A DNA stretch of 64,000 nucleotides, taken from contig NZ_CP147243.1 of assembly GCF_037198285.1 (NCBI RefSeq), positions 1,852,422-1,916,421 of the forward strand. The letters are read 5' to 3'. Source of the DNA: Haladaptatus sp. DJG-WS-42. GTDB lineage: Archaea; Halobacteriota; Halobacteria; Halobacteriales; Halococcaceae. The notes beneath the pieces are model-generated. The model saw nothing but the letters and a program-made list of their open reading frames with translations, did no database searches and had not been told where the DNA came from. Below are positions 18,380 to 27,236 of the stretch, piece by piece (the first letter of the stretch is position 1; every line of letters starts with the position of its first letter). A program made the translations under genes and the position numbers.

Positions 18380-19534
18380 TTAGGACTCGTTCGTGAGCAA
18401 CTCGCGTACCGCGCGGTCTAACACGTCGTAGCCCGCCTCGATTTCTGCGAGTTCGATGTACTCGTTGAACGAGTGGGCACGCGAGAGGTCGCCCGGCCCC
18501 CACGTAATCGCCTCGACGCTGGCGTCGTTGACGAAGTTTCGCACGTCGGTCGAGGCCTGAATCCCCCACGGCTCGGGGGCGACGCCGCCCACGTCTTCTG
18601 AGTGCTTTCTGAACACCTCAGCGAGCGGGCTGTCCACGTCGATTTCTGCGGCTTCGTAGGTACGAATCCGTTCCCACGACGCGTCTGCGTCGTGTTCCTG
18701 TGCGAACTCAGACACGATGTCGTCGATTTCTGCGTCCACGCCTTCGACCGCTTCGCCCGGCAGAATCCGGCGGTCAATCGTGATTGTGGCTCGCTCTGGG
18801 ACGACGTTTTCTTTGGTTCCGGCTTCGAACTTCGTCACCGTCGCATAGGCCTGTTCGACGAGCGGGTCGGTTCGGGTGCGGAGTTCTGCGTCGTACGCCT
18901 CGATAGCGTCGAGCAGCGGGCGGGCATGCATAATCGCATTTTTGCCTTGGTCGGGGCGACTGGCGTGCGAGGGTGCGCCTTCGACGGCAATTTCGTACCA
19001 CGCGAGGCCCTTCTCGCTTGTCGCGGTGCGCATCTTTGTCGGTTCAAGAACGACGCCGTAATCGCCATCGTAGCCTGCTTCGAGCAGCGCCTTCGTGCCG
19101 GGTTCGCCGGTTTCCTCGCCAATCGCGGCGTGGACGACGACCGACCCGGGTAGGTCGCCGGATTCGAGTTCGGGCCCGAGGTCTCGCGCCAGCAGCATGC
19201 CAATCGCAACCTGCGCCTTCATATCCACGCTGCCGCGGCCGTAGAGTTTCCCGTCGTCAATTTCTGCGCCGTAGGCGTCGTAGTCCCACTGCTCTGGGTC
19301 GCCCGCGGGAACCACGTCGATGTGCCCATTGAGGACGATGGTCGGGTCACCGTCACCGACCCGGGCGGCGACCTGCGGGCGGTCTGGGTACGGCTCTTCG
19401 ACCAGCCACGAGTCGATGCCCTGCTCTGTGAACCAGTCGTGGATGTACTCGGCTGCGGCGGCTTCGTTGCCGGGTGGATTCTCGGTCTCGATGCGAACGA
19501 GGTCTTGGATGAGTTCGGTGAGTTCGTCAGTCAT
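18380..19534 (-). CDS. M20-family metallopeptidase/deacylase (ArgE/DapE type)
   Basis: This 384-residue di-zinc amidohydrolase has metal motifs NGHIDVVPAGD, GRGSVDMKA and AIGEETGEPGTKALLE, plus a dimerisation domain containing SHASRPDQGKNA. It hydrolyses an N-acyl or related amide bond in the cytosol. Its start lies inside the 3' end of the Lrp-family regulator gene, so it belongs to the aminotransferase-regulator-hydrolase operon. An amino-acid or beta-amino-acid derivative is therefore a reasonable substrate guess. Confidence 0.9.
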   Translation of the reverse strand: MTDELTELIQDLVRIETENPPGNEAAAAEYIHDWFTEQGIDSWLVEEPYPDRPQVAARVGDGDPTIVLNGHIDVVPAGDPEQWDYDAYGAEIDDGKLYGRGSVDMKAQVAIGMLLARDLGPELESGDLPGSVVVHAAIGEETGEPGTKALLEAGYDGDYGVVLEPTKMRTATSEKGLAWYEIAVEGAPSHASRPDQGKNAIMHARPLLDAIEAYDAELRTRTDPLVEQAYATVTKFEAGTKENVVPERATITIDRRILPGEAVEGVDAEIDDIVSEFAQEHDADASWERIRTYEAAEIDVDSPLAEVFRKHSEDVGGVAPEPWGIQASTDVRNFVNDASVEAITWGPGDLSRAHSFNEYIELAEIEAGYDVLDRAVRELLTNES

Positions 19535-20045
19535 TGTCTACGGAGAGCAACGCGTCTGCTTGCGCCTCAGAGAGGTTGAGCAGTCGATTGCCTGCGACGG
19601 GGAGTTCTTTCATCACGTAGTGTGAGGATGTCTCATCGACGCCCTCTACGGCGACGATGTCGTCTACGAGGTCGTTCATCTGCTCGCGCGAGGCAACGCG
19701 GGCGATGACAATGAAGTCCACGTCTCCCATGGTGTAGTAGACGTGCTGGACGCCGCCAATCTCGGTGAGCCGTGAGCCAATCTCGTCTGCATAGCCGCGC
19801 TCGTGGGTCACCGATACCTCCGTAATCATCACCGTCGAAAGCCCGAGGGCGTGCGGGTCGATGTCCGCGGTGACACCCGAAATCACGCCCTTTTCTTTGA
19901 GCTTCGAGAGCCGGTAATGGACGGCGGATTTCGACAGTCCGAGTTCGTCCGCGAGCGTCTCTAAGCTCACGTCGAAGTCGCGCTCGACCGCAGAGAGCAA
20001 CGCGAAGTCGGTCTCATCGAGCGTCACGGCGGCGACGCCTTCCAT
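19527..20045 (-). CDS. Lrp/AsnC-family transcriptional regulator
   Basis: This 172-residue protein has an N-terminal winged helix (LLSAVERDFDVSLETLADELGLSKSAVHYRL, positions about 13-43) and a C-terminal RAM ligand-binding domain (STVMITEVSV ... VQHVYYTMGDVDFIVIARV). The ATG overlaps the stop of the aminotransferase gene. It probably senses an amino acid or its product and controls this operon and the divergent dehydrogenase gene; a nested inverted repeat in the shared promoter region is the candidate target. Confidence 0.93.
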   Translation of the reverse strand: MEGVAAVTLDETDFALLSAVERDFDVSLETLADELGLSKSAVHYRLSKLKEKGVISGVTADIDPHALGLSTVMITEVSVTHERGYADEIGSRLTEIGGVQHVYYTMGDVDFIVIARVASREQMNDLVDDIVAVEGVDETSSHYVMKELPVAGNRLLNLSEAQADALLSVDND

Positions 20046-21391
20046 CACTCCTCCATCGCCGCGTCGGAGACTTCGAGCGCGGTGTCGAGGGCGGCGACCG
20101 CCTCGTCGATTTCGTCTTCGGTGATGGTGAGTGGCGGCGCGATGATGAGCGTGTTAATCATGTTTGCGACGTAGACGCCCTGTTCGCTCGCGGCTCCGGA
20201 GACTTTGTCAACGACCGTTTTTCCGGTCGAAATCTTGTCCACGCGCTGGCCAAACGGCACGCGCCCTTCGGTGCTCTTGGTGAGTTCGAGGCCGCGGAAC
20301 AGGCCCACACCGCGCGATTCGCCCACGCTCGGATGCTTCTCCGCGAGTTCGTCGAGCTTCGCGCCGAGGTACTCGCCGCGTTCTTTGGCCTGCTCGATGA
20401 GGCCGTCGCGCTGGTAGGTTTCGACCGCGGCGAGCCCCGCAGCCACGGCGACCGGGTGGCCCGAGTAGGTGTGGCCGTGGCAGAACATGTTGTCCTCGAA
20501 GTGCGCGGCGACTTCGTCGGTGACGATGGTCGCGCCGAGCGGTGCGTACGCCCCGGTGAGGCCCTTTGCCATCGTCATGATGTCGGGCGTCACGTCGAAC
20601 AGGTCACAGCCGAACCACTCGCCAGTGCGGCCAAACCCGGCCATCACTTCGTCCACGATGAGCAGCGCGCCGTGGTCGTGGGCGATCTCTTTCAGGCGGG
20701 GGAGGTACTCAGGTGGCGGGACGAGAATCCCGTTCGAGCCAACGATTGGTTCGACCAGAATCGCGGCGACGGTGTCGCCTTCGAGCATCAGCATCTCGTC
20801 GATGTACTCGAGACTCTCCATCGGTTCGAGCGTCGAACCGTACGCGTAGGGGTCGGGCGCTTTGATGGTGCCTGGAATGCCGGGTTCTGCCATCAGCCGC
20901 CGTGGGTCGCCGGTGACGCTAATCGAGCCGTAGGTCGAACCGTGATACGACCGGTAGCGCGAGACGATTTTCTGCTTGCCCGTGACGAAGCGAGCGATTT
21001 TGATGGCCGCTTCGATGGCTTCGGTGCCGCTCGTCGAGAAGAACGTCTTCGAGAGGTTTCCAGGGGTAACTTCTGCTAGCTTCTCGCCGAGTTTCGCGCG
21101 CGCTTCGGTGGTGTAGCCCGGCGCGACGTACGCCGCGGTCTTTGCCTGCTCTGCCATTGCCTCTGCAACGGCGTCGGCCGAGTGGCCGAGGTTCGAGCAC
21201 ATGAGTTGGCCAGAGAGGTCGAGGTACGACTTCCCGTCTGCCGTCTCGATGCGGTTACCAGATGCGCCGACGACCTGCGTCGGTCTGACTTCTTTCTGAT
21301 ACGACCACGTGCCGAAGACGTGTTTTTTGTCCAGTTGTTCGAGTTCGTTCATCCCAGTTTCAGCCTCGTCGCTCGTCATGTGGCTTGACAT
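20045..21391 (-). CDS. Class III PLP-dependent aminotransferase
   Basis: This 448-residue omega-type aminotransferase has PLP contacts STSGTEAIEAAIKIAR, YHGSTYG, LIVDEVMAGFGRTG and the Schiff-base lysine in IMTMAKGLTGAY (Lys276). The family includes beta-alanine:pyruvate, taurine and 4-aminobutyrate aminotransferases. Divergence from a malonate/methylmalonate semialdehyde dehydrogenase gene favours a beta-amino acid donor such as beta-alanine or 3-aminoisobutyrate, giving a semialdehyde. This is inference from context. Confidence 0.9.
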   Translation of the reverse strand: MSSHMTSDEAETGMNELEQLDKKHVFGTWSYQKEVRPTQVVGASGNRIETADGKSYLDLSGQLMCSNLGHSADAVAEAMAEQAKTAAYVAPGYTTEARAKLGEKLAEVTPGNLSKTFFSTSGTEAIEAAIKIARFVTGKQKIVSRYRSYHGSTYGSISVTGDPRRLMAEPGIPGTIKAPDPYAYGSTLEPMESLEYIDEMLMLEGDTVAAILVEPIVGSNGILVPPPEYLPRLKEIAHDHGALLIVDEVMAGFGRTGEWFGCDLFDVTPDIMTMAKGLTGAYAPLGATIVTDEVAAHFEDNMFCHGHTYSGHPVAVAAGLAAVETYQRDGLIEQAKERGEYLGAKLDELAEKHPSVGESRGVGLFRGLELTKSTEGRVPFGQRVDKISTGKTVVDKVSGAASEQGVYVANMINTLIIAPPLTITEDEIDEAVAALDTALEVSDAAMEE

Positions 21392-21425
21392 CGACTCTCA
21401 TGTGTGGTTAATCTTTTGCTCAACA

Positions 21426-21497
21426 GTCGAATCAGACAACTGTTTCGTGTAGTTTCCCAAAACAATTGAACAGTGTTCGAAAAAATCTGAATTCGAC
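21426..21497. promoter_or_regulatory. Nested inverted repeats in the divergent promoter region
   Basis: GTCGAATCAGA (21426-21436) mirrors TCTGAATTCGAC (21486-21497) with one base gap. Inside them ACTGTT (21439-21444) mirrors AACAGT (21469-21474). The structure sits between the aminotransferase start (21391, minus) and the dehydrogenase start (21551, plus), whose TATA-like element is at 21517-21524. The symmetry suits cooperative binding of Lrp-type dimers to control both directions; binding is inferred. Confidence 0.45.
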
Positions 21498-21550
21498 TAG
21501 ACGTTTGACCGACCAAGATTTATGGTGATGGCTGAGAACCGTTCACGCAC

Positions 21551-23029
21551 ATGGTTTCACTTGACGCCCTCTCACAGACGGGAGAGGTACGCAACTACGT
21601 CGGTGGGAACTGGACCGCAGTCGAGAGCGATGACGGGCAGGCCGTCATCAACCCCGCGACGGGAGACGAACTCGCCTACGTGCCGTTCACCGGAACCGAC
21701 CAACTAGACGAAGCAATCGCCACCGGACAGGAAGCGTTCGAGACGTGGCGCAACACCCCAGTTGTCGAGCGAATTCAGCCACTGTTCCGGCTGAAGGCGC
21801 TGCTCGACGAACACCAAGAAGAGCTCGCAGAGATTCTCGTCCAAGAACACGGCAAGACGTTCGACGAGGCGATGGGCGAACTGCGTCGTGGCATCGAGAA
21901 CGTCGAAGTCTCGTGTGGCATCCCGTCGATGATGCAGGCGGGCTTCCTCGAAAACGCCGCCCCCGGAATCGACGAGGCCGCCGTCCGCCAGCCACTCGGC
22001 GTCTTCACCGCCATCACGCCGTTTAACTTCCCGGGCATGATTCCGCTCTGGTTCCTTCCGTACGCGGTTGCGACGGGCAACTCGTTCATCCTCAAGCCAT
22101 CCGAACAAGACCCACTCGTCGCCCAGCGCATCTTCGAACTGATTGACGAAGCGGGCTTCCCGGACGGCGTTGTCCAGCTCGTAAACGGTGGCAAAGACAC
22201 CGTGAACGCGCTCATCCAACACGAGGGCATCGCAGGCGTCTCCTTCGTCGGGAGTACGCCGGTCGCACGCCACGTCTACAAAGAATCCGCCGCCACGGGC
22301 AAGCGCGTCCAAGCACAGGGTGGGGCGAAAAACCACATCATCGTCGCGGAATCCGCAGACCTCCGCCACGCCGCAGAGCAGACCGTCTCCTCTGCGTGCG
22401 CGTGTGCAGGCGAGCGCTGTCTCGCAAACGACGTCGTGCTCGTCCACGAGTCGGTGTACGATGAGTTCGCAGACCTCGTCGTCGAACTCGCAGACCAACA
22501 GGTCGTTGGCTACGGACTCGACGAGGACACGGACATCGGCGCGATGATTTCTGCGCCCCACGCAGAGCGCGTGCGCGGGCACATCCAGAGTGGCGTCGAC
22601 GAAGGCGCGACGCTCCTGCGCGATGGCCGCGACGTCGAAGTCGAGGGCTACGACGGCGAGTTCATCGGCCCAACCATCTTCGGCGACGTGACCCCGGACA
22701 TGACCATCGCGCGCGAGGAGATTTTCGGCCCCGTATTCGGCCTCGTCCGCGTGAGCGACATGACCGAAGCGATCGACACTCTGAATCAGAGCGAGTTCGG
22801 GAACGCCGCGAGCCTGTTCACCCGCGAGGGCGCAGACGCCCGACGCTTCCGCAACGAAGCCCAAGCGGGCAACCTCGGCGTCAACGTCGGGACGAGCGCG
22901 CCGATGGCCTTCTTCCACTTCGGTGGCCGGAAGGCCTCTGCGTTCGGCGACCTCCACGCACAGGGCGAAGACATGATTCAGTTCTACACGGACAAGACCA
23001 TCTTCATCGAGCGGTGGCCGGACGCCTAA
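21551..23029 (+). CDS. mmsA: CoA-acylating methylmalonate-semialdehyde dehydrogenase
   Basis: This 492-residue aldehyde dehydrogenase has the MmsA signatures FNFPGMIPLWFLP, GGAKNHIIV and the catalytic Cys in GERCLAND (Cys290). It uses NAD and CoA to convert methylmalonate semialdehyde or malonate semialdehyde to propionyl-CoA or acetyl-CoA. Together with the divergent aminotransferase it would form a two-step route for beta-alanine, valine or uracil/thymine breakdown products. A TATA-like element about 27 bases upstream indicates a leaderless transcript. Confidence 0.94.
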   Translation: MVSLDALSQTGEVRNYVGGNWTAVESDDGQAVINPATGDELAYVPFTGTDQLDEAIATGQEAFETWRNTPVVERIQPLFRLKALLDEHQEELAEILVQEHGKTFDEAMGELRRGIENVEVSCGIPSMMQAGFLENAAPGIDEAAVRQPLGVFTAITPFNFPGMIPLWFLPYAVATGNSFILKPSEQDPLVAQRIFELIDEAGFPDGVVQLVNGGKDTVNALIQHEGIAGVSFVGSTPVARHVYKESAATGKRVQAQGGAKNHIIVAESADLRHAAEQTVSSACACAGERCLANDVVLVHESVYDEFADLVVELADQQVVGYGLDEDTDIGAMISAPHAERVRGHIQSGVDEGATLLRDGRDVEVEGYDGEFIGPTIFGDVTPDMTIAREEIFGPVFGLVRVSDMTEAIDTLNQSEFGNAASLFTREGADARRFRNEAQAGNLGVNVGTSAPMAFFHFGGRKASAFGDLHAQGEDMIQFYTDKTIFIERWPDA

Positions 23030-23094
23030 CTCACGGCTGAACTCTCTACTGTCTTTTTCTGCTGTACGAACGTGTCTGAGCAAACGCACGCAGC

Positions 23095-23100
23095 TTTATG
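23095..23100 (+). promoter_or_regulatory. TATA-like element of the candidate RNA region
   Basis: TTTATG lies 20-25 bases before the ATG at 23120. The spacing is that of leaderless haloarchaeal promoters and would start transcription of the small ORF and the structured segment that follows. Confidence 0.45.
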
Positions 23101-23119
23101 GTATGATGTGGCGTACCAT

Positions 23120-23212
23120 ATGTTGTATCGGGAACCGCAAGGATACACCGAACGATCTGTTCCAGAAAATCTGATTTCAGACAGTACGGAAGAGGTTAGG
23201 GGCAACAACTGA
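23120..23212 (+). CDS. Possible 30-residue leaderless small protein
   Basis: The frame starts with ATG about 23 bases after a TATA-like element and ends at TGA 23210-23212. The peptide begins MLYREPQGYTERSVPE, is acidic towards its end and has no known relative that I recognise. Base composition is lower in GC than the flanking genes. It may be a real small gene, the 5' part of a longer non-coding transcript, or the relic of a mobile element. Confidence 0.3.
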   Translation: MLYREPQGYTERSVPENLISDSTEEVRGNN

Positions 23213-23214
23213 GT

Positions 23215-23410
23215 CTCTGTGAAAGGAGAACGAAGTCAACGCTCCGAAGGAGAACCGAAATAACCCACAAACGTTGCCTTCCGGAAGGCGCGTTATGAAG
23301 GCCATGTAACGGATGGGGCGTAAGCATCATTCGTGAAACTGGGAAACCAGAAGAGCCGTAGAGGGGTATGGAAAACGTTTCCCGTTCGGGTCCTAATTGC
23401 GGCTCTCGGT
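23215..23410 (+). ncRNA. Candidate structured non-coding RNA
   Basis: The stretch after the mmsA gene is not coding but folds on paper. CTCC/GGAG closes a GAA loop (23242-23252). AACG..GCCTTCCGGAAGGC..CGTT forms a long hairpin (23270-23294). ACGGATG pairs with CATTCGT around a GC-GTAA-GC core (23309-23334). CTGG-GAAA-CCAG is a GNRA hairpin (23339-23350). AGAGCCG (23352-23358) pairs with CGGCTCT (23400-23406), enclosing GGAAA-ACG-TTTCC (23370-23382). Two GNRA-type loops argue for selection on structure. It does not match what I know of RNase P or SRP RNA. Identity is unknown. Confidence 0.45.
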
Positions 23411-23448
23411 TGCTATCACTCCTCTGAGTTTCATCTCTGAGACCACAC

Positions 23449-24096
23449 TCACGTTTCGCTTGCTGCCAAATACTCGGTCAGCAGTGACGGAAAATCCCGC
23501 CCTTTCAGATACCTGAGTCCAAACCCTTCTGCCCAGTGGATAATGCCCGTATCTTCGGTCACGACGCCCGCTTCGAGTTCCCGCGCGAGAATGAGCAAAT
23601 CGAAGTCCTCGCGCGAATCAAGAATCCCCCGGCGCAGCGTCGAGCGATACTCAGAACGCAGGTCTGAGATGACTTTGTCGACCTCGCTCAGCTGGTCGGT
23701 ACTCTCTGCATCTCTCGACTCCTCTGCTTTTCGCACGGCTTTTTCAGAGACGCGCAGCCCTCTGTCTACGCGATTGCTCATCTCTTCGATGAACTCGTAG
23801 ACGATTTCTGCTGGAATCATCACCGTATATCGGTCTGGATTCTTCTTGATGAGCCACGTGTTGAGCTTCGAGAGTACCTCATCTGAGACGCCTCTGTCCT
23901 CGAGCATCCGCGAGAGTTCGTCGTAAACAGAGGGAGGAATGTAACACGAGATGTGGAGTTTGAGCTTCGCTTCAGCGATGAGGTCTAACAGTCTATCGAC
24001 CGCCTGCTCTAACTCTTCGTCGTCGTCGCGTATCTCCTCGGTGATGAACGTAGACGTGTCGAGCACGAAGCGTTGTTTCAACGGATAGTCCGCCAT
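23449..24096 (-). CDS. RNA ligase partner protein, PIN domain
   Basis: This 215-residue protein starts with [16 protein letters not shown] and carries further acidic PIN residues ([33 protein letters not shown]). It matches the archaeal 'RNA ligase, partner' family (UPF0278-like). Family members usually co-occur with an ATP-dependent RNA ligase and are thought to act as RNA nucleases, though the activity is poorly known. No ligase is adjacent here. The ATG at 24096 is preferred to one at 24117 because TATCTATT (24122-24129) lies at promoter distance. Confidence 0.88.
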   Translation of the reverse strand: MADYPLKQRFVLDTSTFITEEIRDDDEELEQAVDRLLDLIAEAKLKLHISCYIPPSVYDELSRMLEDRGVSDEVLSKLNTWLIKKNPDRYTVMIPAEIVYEFIEEMSNRVDRGLRVSEKAVRKAEESRDAESTDQLSEVDKVISDLRSEYRSTLRRGILDSREDFDLLILARELEAGVVTEDTGIIHWAEGFGLRYLKGRDFPSLLTEYLAASET

Positions 24097-24185
24097 CACC
24101 ACCAGTTCGTCTCGCATGGCAATAGATACCTGTGCTCGTGGTCGCCCAACACGTTATTGCGCTTCGGGGAATAGTTGTGTACACA

Positions 24186-25280
24186 ATGTCCAATATCACG
24201 CCGTCGGAAGTCAGCGCACGACTCCGTGACGGGGGCGACAGCCTGCACGTCCTCGACATTCGAAATCGGGACGAGTACGAGGAGTGGCACATCGAAGGGA
24301 GCCACAACATCCCGGTGTACAACTCGCTGAGCGCCGGGCAAACTGAGGCACTGCGAAGCCGCCTCAACGAGATCCCAGAGGGTACAGAAATCGCCACCGT
24401 CTGTATCGCGGGCATCGTCTCCCAGAAGGCCGCTGCGGTCTTGCGCGATGAAGGCTACGACGCAAAGTCGATGGAAGGCGGCATGCGCGGGTGGGGAACC
24501 GTGTACGAACCCTACGACACCGACGTGGCCGGACTCACCCAAATCGTTCGCCCGGGAACGGGGTGTCTCTCGTACGTGTATGCAGACGACGGCGAGGCAC
24601 TCGTCGTAGACCCCGCCCTCCACGCCGAGATTTACCAGCAGTTCGCAGACAACCACGACCTCGACATCGTCGGCGTCCTCGACACCCATGCCCACGCTGA
24701 CCACATCAGCAGCGGGCCGCGCTTTAGCGAGTATCTCGAAGTACCCTACTACCTCGCTGAGACCGACGCCCACGACCTCTCGGGGTACACCCCGGTCGCG
24801 GAAGGCGACACCATCGCCGTTGGCAACAGCGACCTCGAAGTCTGGGAGACGCCCGGCCACACCCGCGGCAGTGTGGTGCTCCGCCTCGATGGCGCTATCC
24901 TCGCAGGCGATACGCTGTTCGTCCGCAGCGTGGGCCGTCCCGACTTAGAAGGCGGCGCAGACGAGGCCAAAGAGGGCGCGAACCTCCTGTTTGATAGCCT
25001 CGACCGGCTCAACGCACTCCCTGACGACACGATGGTGTACCCGGGTCACTTCAGCAACGAAACCATCCGCCCGGTCGCAGACACCATCGCGGCGATTCGC
25101 GCGCGAAACGACCTGTTCGGTGTCGCAGACAAAGCCGAGTTCGTCGAAACCATCCTTGCAGACCTGCCCGACACGCCGAACAACTACAACCAAATCAAGG
25201 CCATCAACACGGGCAAAGAGCCGCTCACTCAGCAAGCGGCAGACTTAGAACTCGGCCCGAACAACTGCGCGTCGAACTAA
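24186..25280 (+). CDS. Rhodanese-MBL fusion, persulfide dioxygenase-like
   Basis: This 364-residue protein has an N-terminal rhodanese domain (about 1-108) with active Cys in TVCIAGIVSQKAA (Cys73). A metallo-beta-lactamase domain follows, with the metal motif THAHADH (His168, His170, Asp172, His173), GHTRGSVVLRL and PGH in YPGHFSNET. This combination is typical of persulfide dioxygenases and sulfur-transfer enzymes that oxidise glutathione- or low-molecular-weight persulfide to sulfite. The rhodanese comes first, the reverse of the common MBL-rhodanese order. The MFS gene follows with no gap. Confidence 0.88.
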   Translation: MSNITPSEVSARLRDGGDSLHVLDIRNRDEYEEWHIEGSHNIPVYNSLSAGQTEALRSRLNEIPEGTEIATVCIAGIVSQKAAAVLRDEGYDAKSMEGGMRGWGTVYEPYDTDVAGLTQIVRPGTGCLSYVYADDGEALVVDPALHAEIYQQFADNHDLDIVGVLDTHAHADHISSGPRFSEYLEVPYYLAETDAHDLSGYTPVAEGDTIAVGNSDLEVWETPGHTRGSVVLRLDGAILAGDTLFVRSVGRPDLEGGADEAKEGANLLFDSLDRLNALPDDTMVYPGHFSNETIRPVADTIAAIRARNDLFGVADKAEFVETILADLPDTPNNYNQIKAINTGKEPLTQQAADLELGPNNCASN

Positions 25281-26546
25281 ATGGCGCTCATCCACGGTAT
25301 CCGCGAAAATCGAGGGCAGTTTGCCCTCCAGTTATTGACGGTGTTCGCCGTTGGTCTCACGATTGGTGCAGAACGGAACGTCGTTCCCCTCCTCGGCCGT
25401 GACGTGTTCGGGGTTGAATCGCTCGCCATTATCGGCTCGTTTGTCGTGAGCTTTGGCTTCGTCAAAGCACTCCTCAACCTCTACGGCGGAAAGTGGTCTG
25501 AGACGTACGGCCGTCGCCCAATTCTCATCGCCGGGTGGCTGGTTGCCCTCCCCATCCCGCTCATCCTCATCTACGCCCCAAACTGGTGGTGGATAACGCT
25601 CGGAAACGTTCTCCTCGGGGTCAACCAGGGGCTCGCGTGGAGCATGAGCGTGAACGCAAAAATCGACCTCGCAGGAGCGAACGCCCGCGGCACCGCCGTT
25701 GGCTTAGACGAGGCGTTTGGCTACACTGGGGTTGCCCTCGGTGCGTGGATTACCGGCGTCATCGCCGCCGAGTACGGACTGCAGCCCGCGCCGTTTTATT
25801 TCCTCGCAGGTGTCATCGTCCTCGCGTTGCTTGTGGCGATTCTCTTCGTCGAGGAGACCTTACCCTACGCGCAAGCAGAAGCCGACGCGAGTGACGCGGG
25901 CGAACACCTCCCGTTCAGAGCGGTGTTAAAACGCGCGACGTGGGGCGACCGCACGCTGTTTGCGGCCGCCCAAGCCGGCAGCGTCGAGAAGTTCGTGGAC
26001 GCCCTCGTGTGGATTGCCTACCCGCTGTATCTCACCGCAAACGGCCTCAGCGTTGCACAGGTTGGGGTCGTCGTCGGCGTTTACGGCGGCGTCTGGGGCG
26101 TCCTCCAACTGTACACCGGCAAACTCGCAGACGACATCGGGCGTCGGATTCCGGTCATCGCCGGTATGTTCGTCGCGGGCGGTGGCGTCCTCGCCACGGC
26201 GTTCGTCACGGGGTACTGGCCGTGGATTGTCACCGCTGGCGTCACAGGGGTCGGGATGGCGCTGCTCTACCCCACCCTCATCACCGTCGTCGGCGACGCT
26301 GCCCACCCGACGTGGCGCGCTACGGGACTCGGCGTCTACCGGATGTGGCGCGACGCGGGCTACGCTTTTGGTGCAATCCTTATCGGCGTCACCGCAGACG
26401 CGTTTGGCCTGCAGACGGCCTTCGTGATGGTCGCCGGTGCGATGTTCCTCTCGGGTGGTGTTGCCAGCTTCTGGATGCGCGAGACGCATCCTGAATTTGG
26501 CACACACGCGTCTCGTTCGACGGGCTCGCCAGTCACCGAGGAGTGA
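25281..26546 (+). CDS. Major facilitator superfamily transporter
   Basis: This 421-residue membrane protein has about twelve hydrophobic segments. The first cytoplasmic loop carries an MFS A-like motif (GGKWSETYGRRPIL) and the second half a related one (GKLADDIGRRIPVI). It starts directly after the stop of the rhodanese-MBL gene, so the two are likely co-transcribed. A sulfur compound or a substrate linked to sulfide detoxification would fit, but specificity is not visible. Confidence 0.9.
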   Translation: MALIHGIRENRGQFALQLLTVFAVGLTIGAERNVVPLLGRDVFGVESLAIIGSFVVSFGFVKALLNLYGGKWSETYGRRPILIAGWLVALPIPLILIYAPNWWWITLGNVLLGVNQGLAWSMSVNAKIDLAGANARGTAVGLDEAFGYTGVALGAWITGVIAAEYGLQPAPFYFLAGVIVLALLVAILFVEETLPYAQAEADASDAGEHLPFRAVLKRATWGDRTLFAAAQAGSVEKFVDALVWIAYPLYLTANGLSVAQVGVVVGVYGGVWGVLQLYTGKLADDIGRRIPVIAGMFVAGGGVLATAFVTGYWPWIVTAGVTGVGMALLYPTLITVVGDAAHPTWRATGLGVYRMWRDAGYAFGAILIGVTADAFGLQTAFVMVAGAMFLSGGVASFWMRETHPEFGTHASRSTGSPVTEE

Positions 26547-26571
26547 AAAATCGAAAAACTGCCGAGTTGGT

Positions 26572-27159
26572 TTAGTCGCGCTTCTGGCCAGCGCGGATGG
26601 ACGGACGGGTGTGTTCCGTACCCTTGCCGCGCTTGCCGAGGCCACGGTTGGACTTCCCTGCGCCGGTGAGTCCGCGGTAGGCGCGTCCTTTGTGGTTGTC
26701 GTCGCAGATCCAGTTCAAGTCGTCGTCGTTCTGGATGGCTGGGTGTGCCGGGTCAACGAGGATTGCTTCGAACCATTTCTGGCGGCCGTCTTCCCCGACC
26801 CAGTAGGAGTTGAGCACGCGCATGTTGCGGTACTTCGTCGATGCGCGTTCCTCTGCGATGCGCTGGATGGACTTCTTGCGCGTGATGCGGTTTACGCCCT
26901 GGCGCTTCGAGCGGCGACCCGCTTTGTGGCGCTGTTTGCGGGCGCTGCCTTTGCGGACGCTGATGCGCACGACGACAATGCCCTGCTTTGCCTTGTAGCC
27001 GAGGTTGCGGGCTTTGTCGAGGCGGGTTGGGCGGTCGATGCGCTCGATTGCGCCCTGTTTGCGCCAGTCTTGTTTTCGTTCCCACTGCAGGTCGGCGAGT
27101 TTGCCGTCCCCAGGGGTTTTCCATGCGTCTCGGATGTGAGAGTAGAAGCTTTTTGCCAT
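26572..27159 (-). CDS. rpl15e: Large-subunit ribosomal protein L15e
   Basis: This 195-residue basic protein matches archaeal/eukaryotic L15e from end to end: [16 protein letters not shown], the Arg/Lys-rich [20 protein letters not shown] stretch, [21 protein letters not shown] and a C-terminal [18 protein letters not shown]. It binds 23S rRNA in the large subunit. Its transcript appears to have a leader of about 130 bases with two hairpins, unusual for a haloarchaeon and possibly regulatory. Confidence 0.97.
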   Translation of the reverse strand: MAKSFYSHIRDAWKTPGDGKLADLQWERKQDWRKQGAIERIDRPTRLDKARNLGYKAKQGIVVVRISVRKGSARKQRHKAGRRSKRQGVNRITRKKSIQRIAEERASTKYRNMRVLNSYWVGEDGRQKWFEAILVDPAHPAIQNDDDLNWICDDNHKGRAYRGLTGAGKSNRGLGKRGKGTEHTRPSIRAGQKRD

Positions 27160-27198
27160 GGGTTTGCTCCACGGGCGTTGCGTGGTTCAGCCATCTCG

Positions 27199-27236
27199 AC
27201 GGCGTGATGCCGTGCAGTTCGAGACTGTGCGTCTCG
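27199..27236 (-). promoter_or_regulatory. rpl15e: Two hairpins in the L15e leader
   Basis: ACGGC/GCCGT with a five-base loop (27199-27213) and CGAGAC/GTCTCG with a five-base loop (27220-27236) lie between the L15e start (27159) and its TATA-like element GGTAAAAG (27315-27322, minus). Ribosomal protein leaders often bind their own product, so autoregulation is possible. The rest of 27160-27449 holds no convincing gene. Confidence 0.4.

Noticed and set aside
21704-23089. 461-codon open frame antisense to mmsA
   Set aside because: Mirror of a conserved aldehyde dehydrogenase; no independent motif.
23215-23410. RNase P RNA, SRP RNA or group II intron domain V
   Set aside because: The conserved RNase P and SRP core strings are missing. 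AGAGCCG...CGGCTCT recalls domain V, but the enclosed length and sequence do not fit the 34-base consensus, and no reverse transcriptase gene is present.
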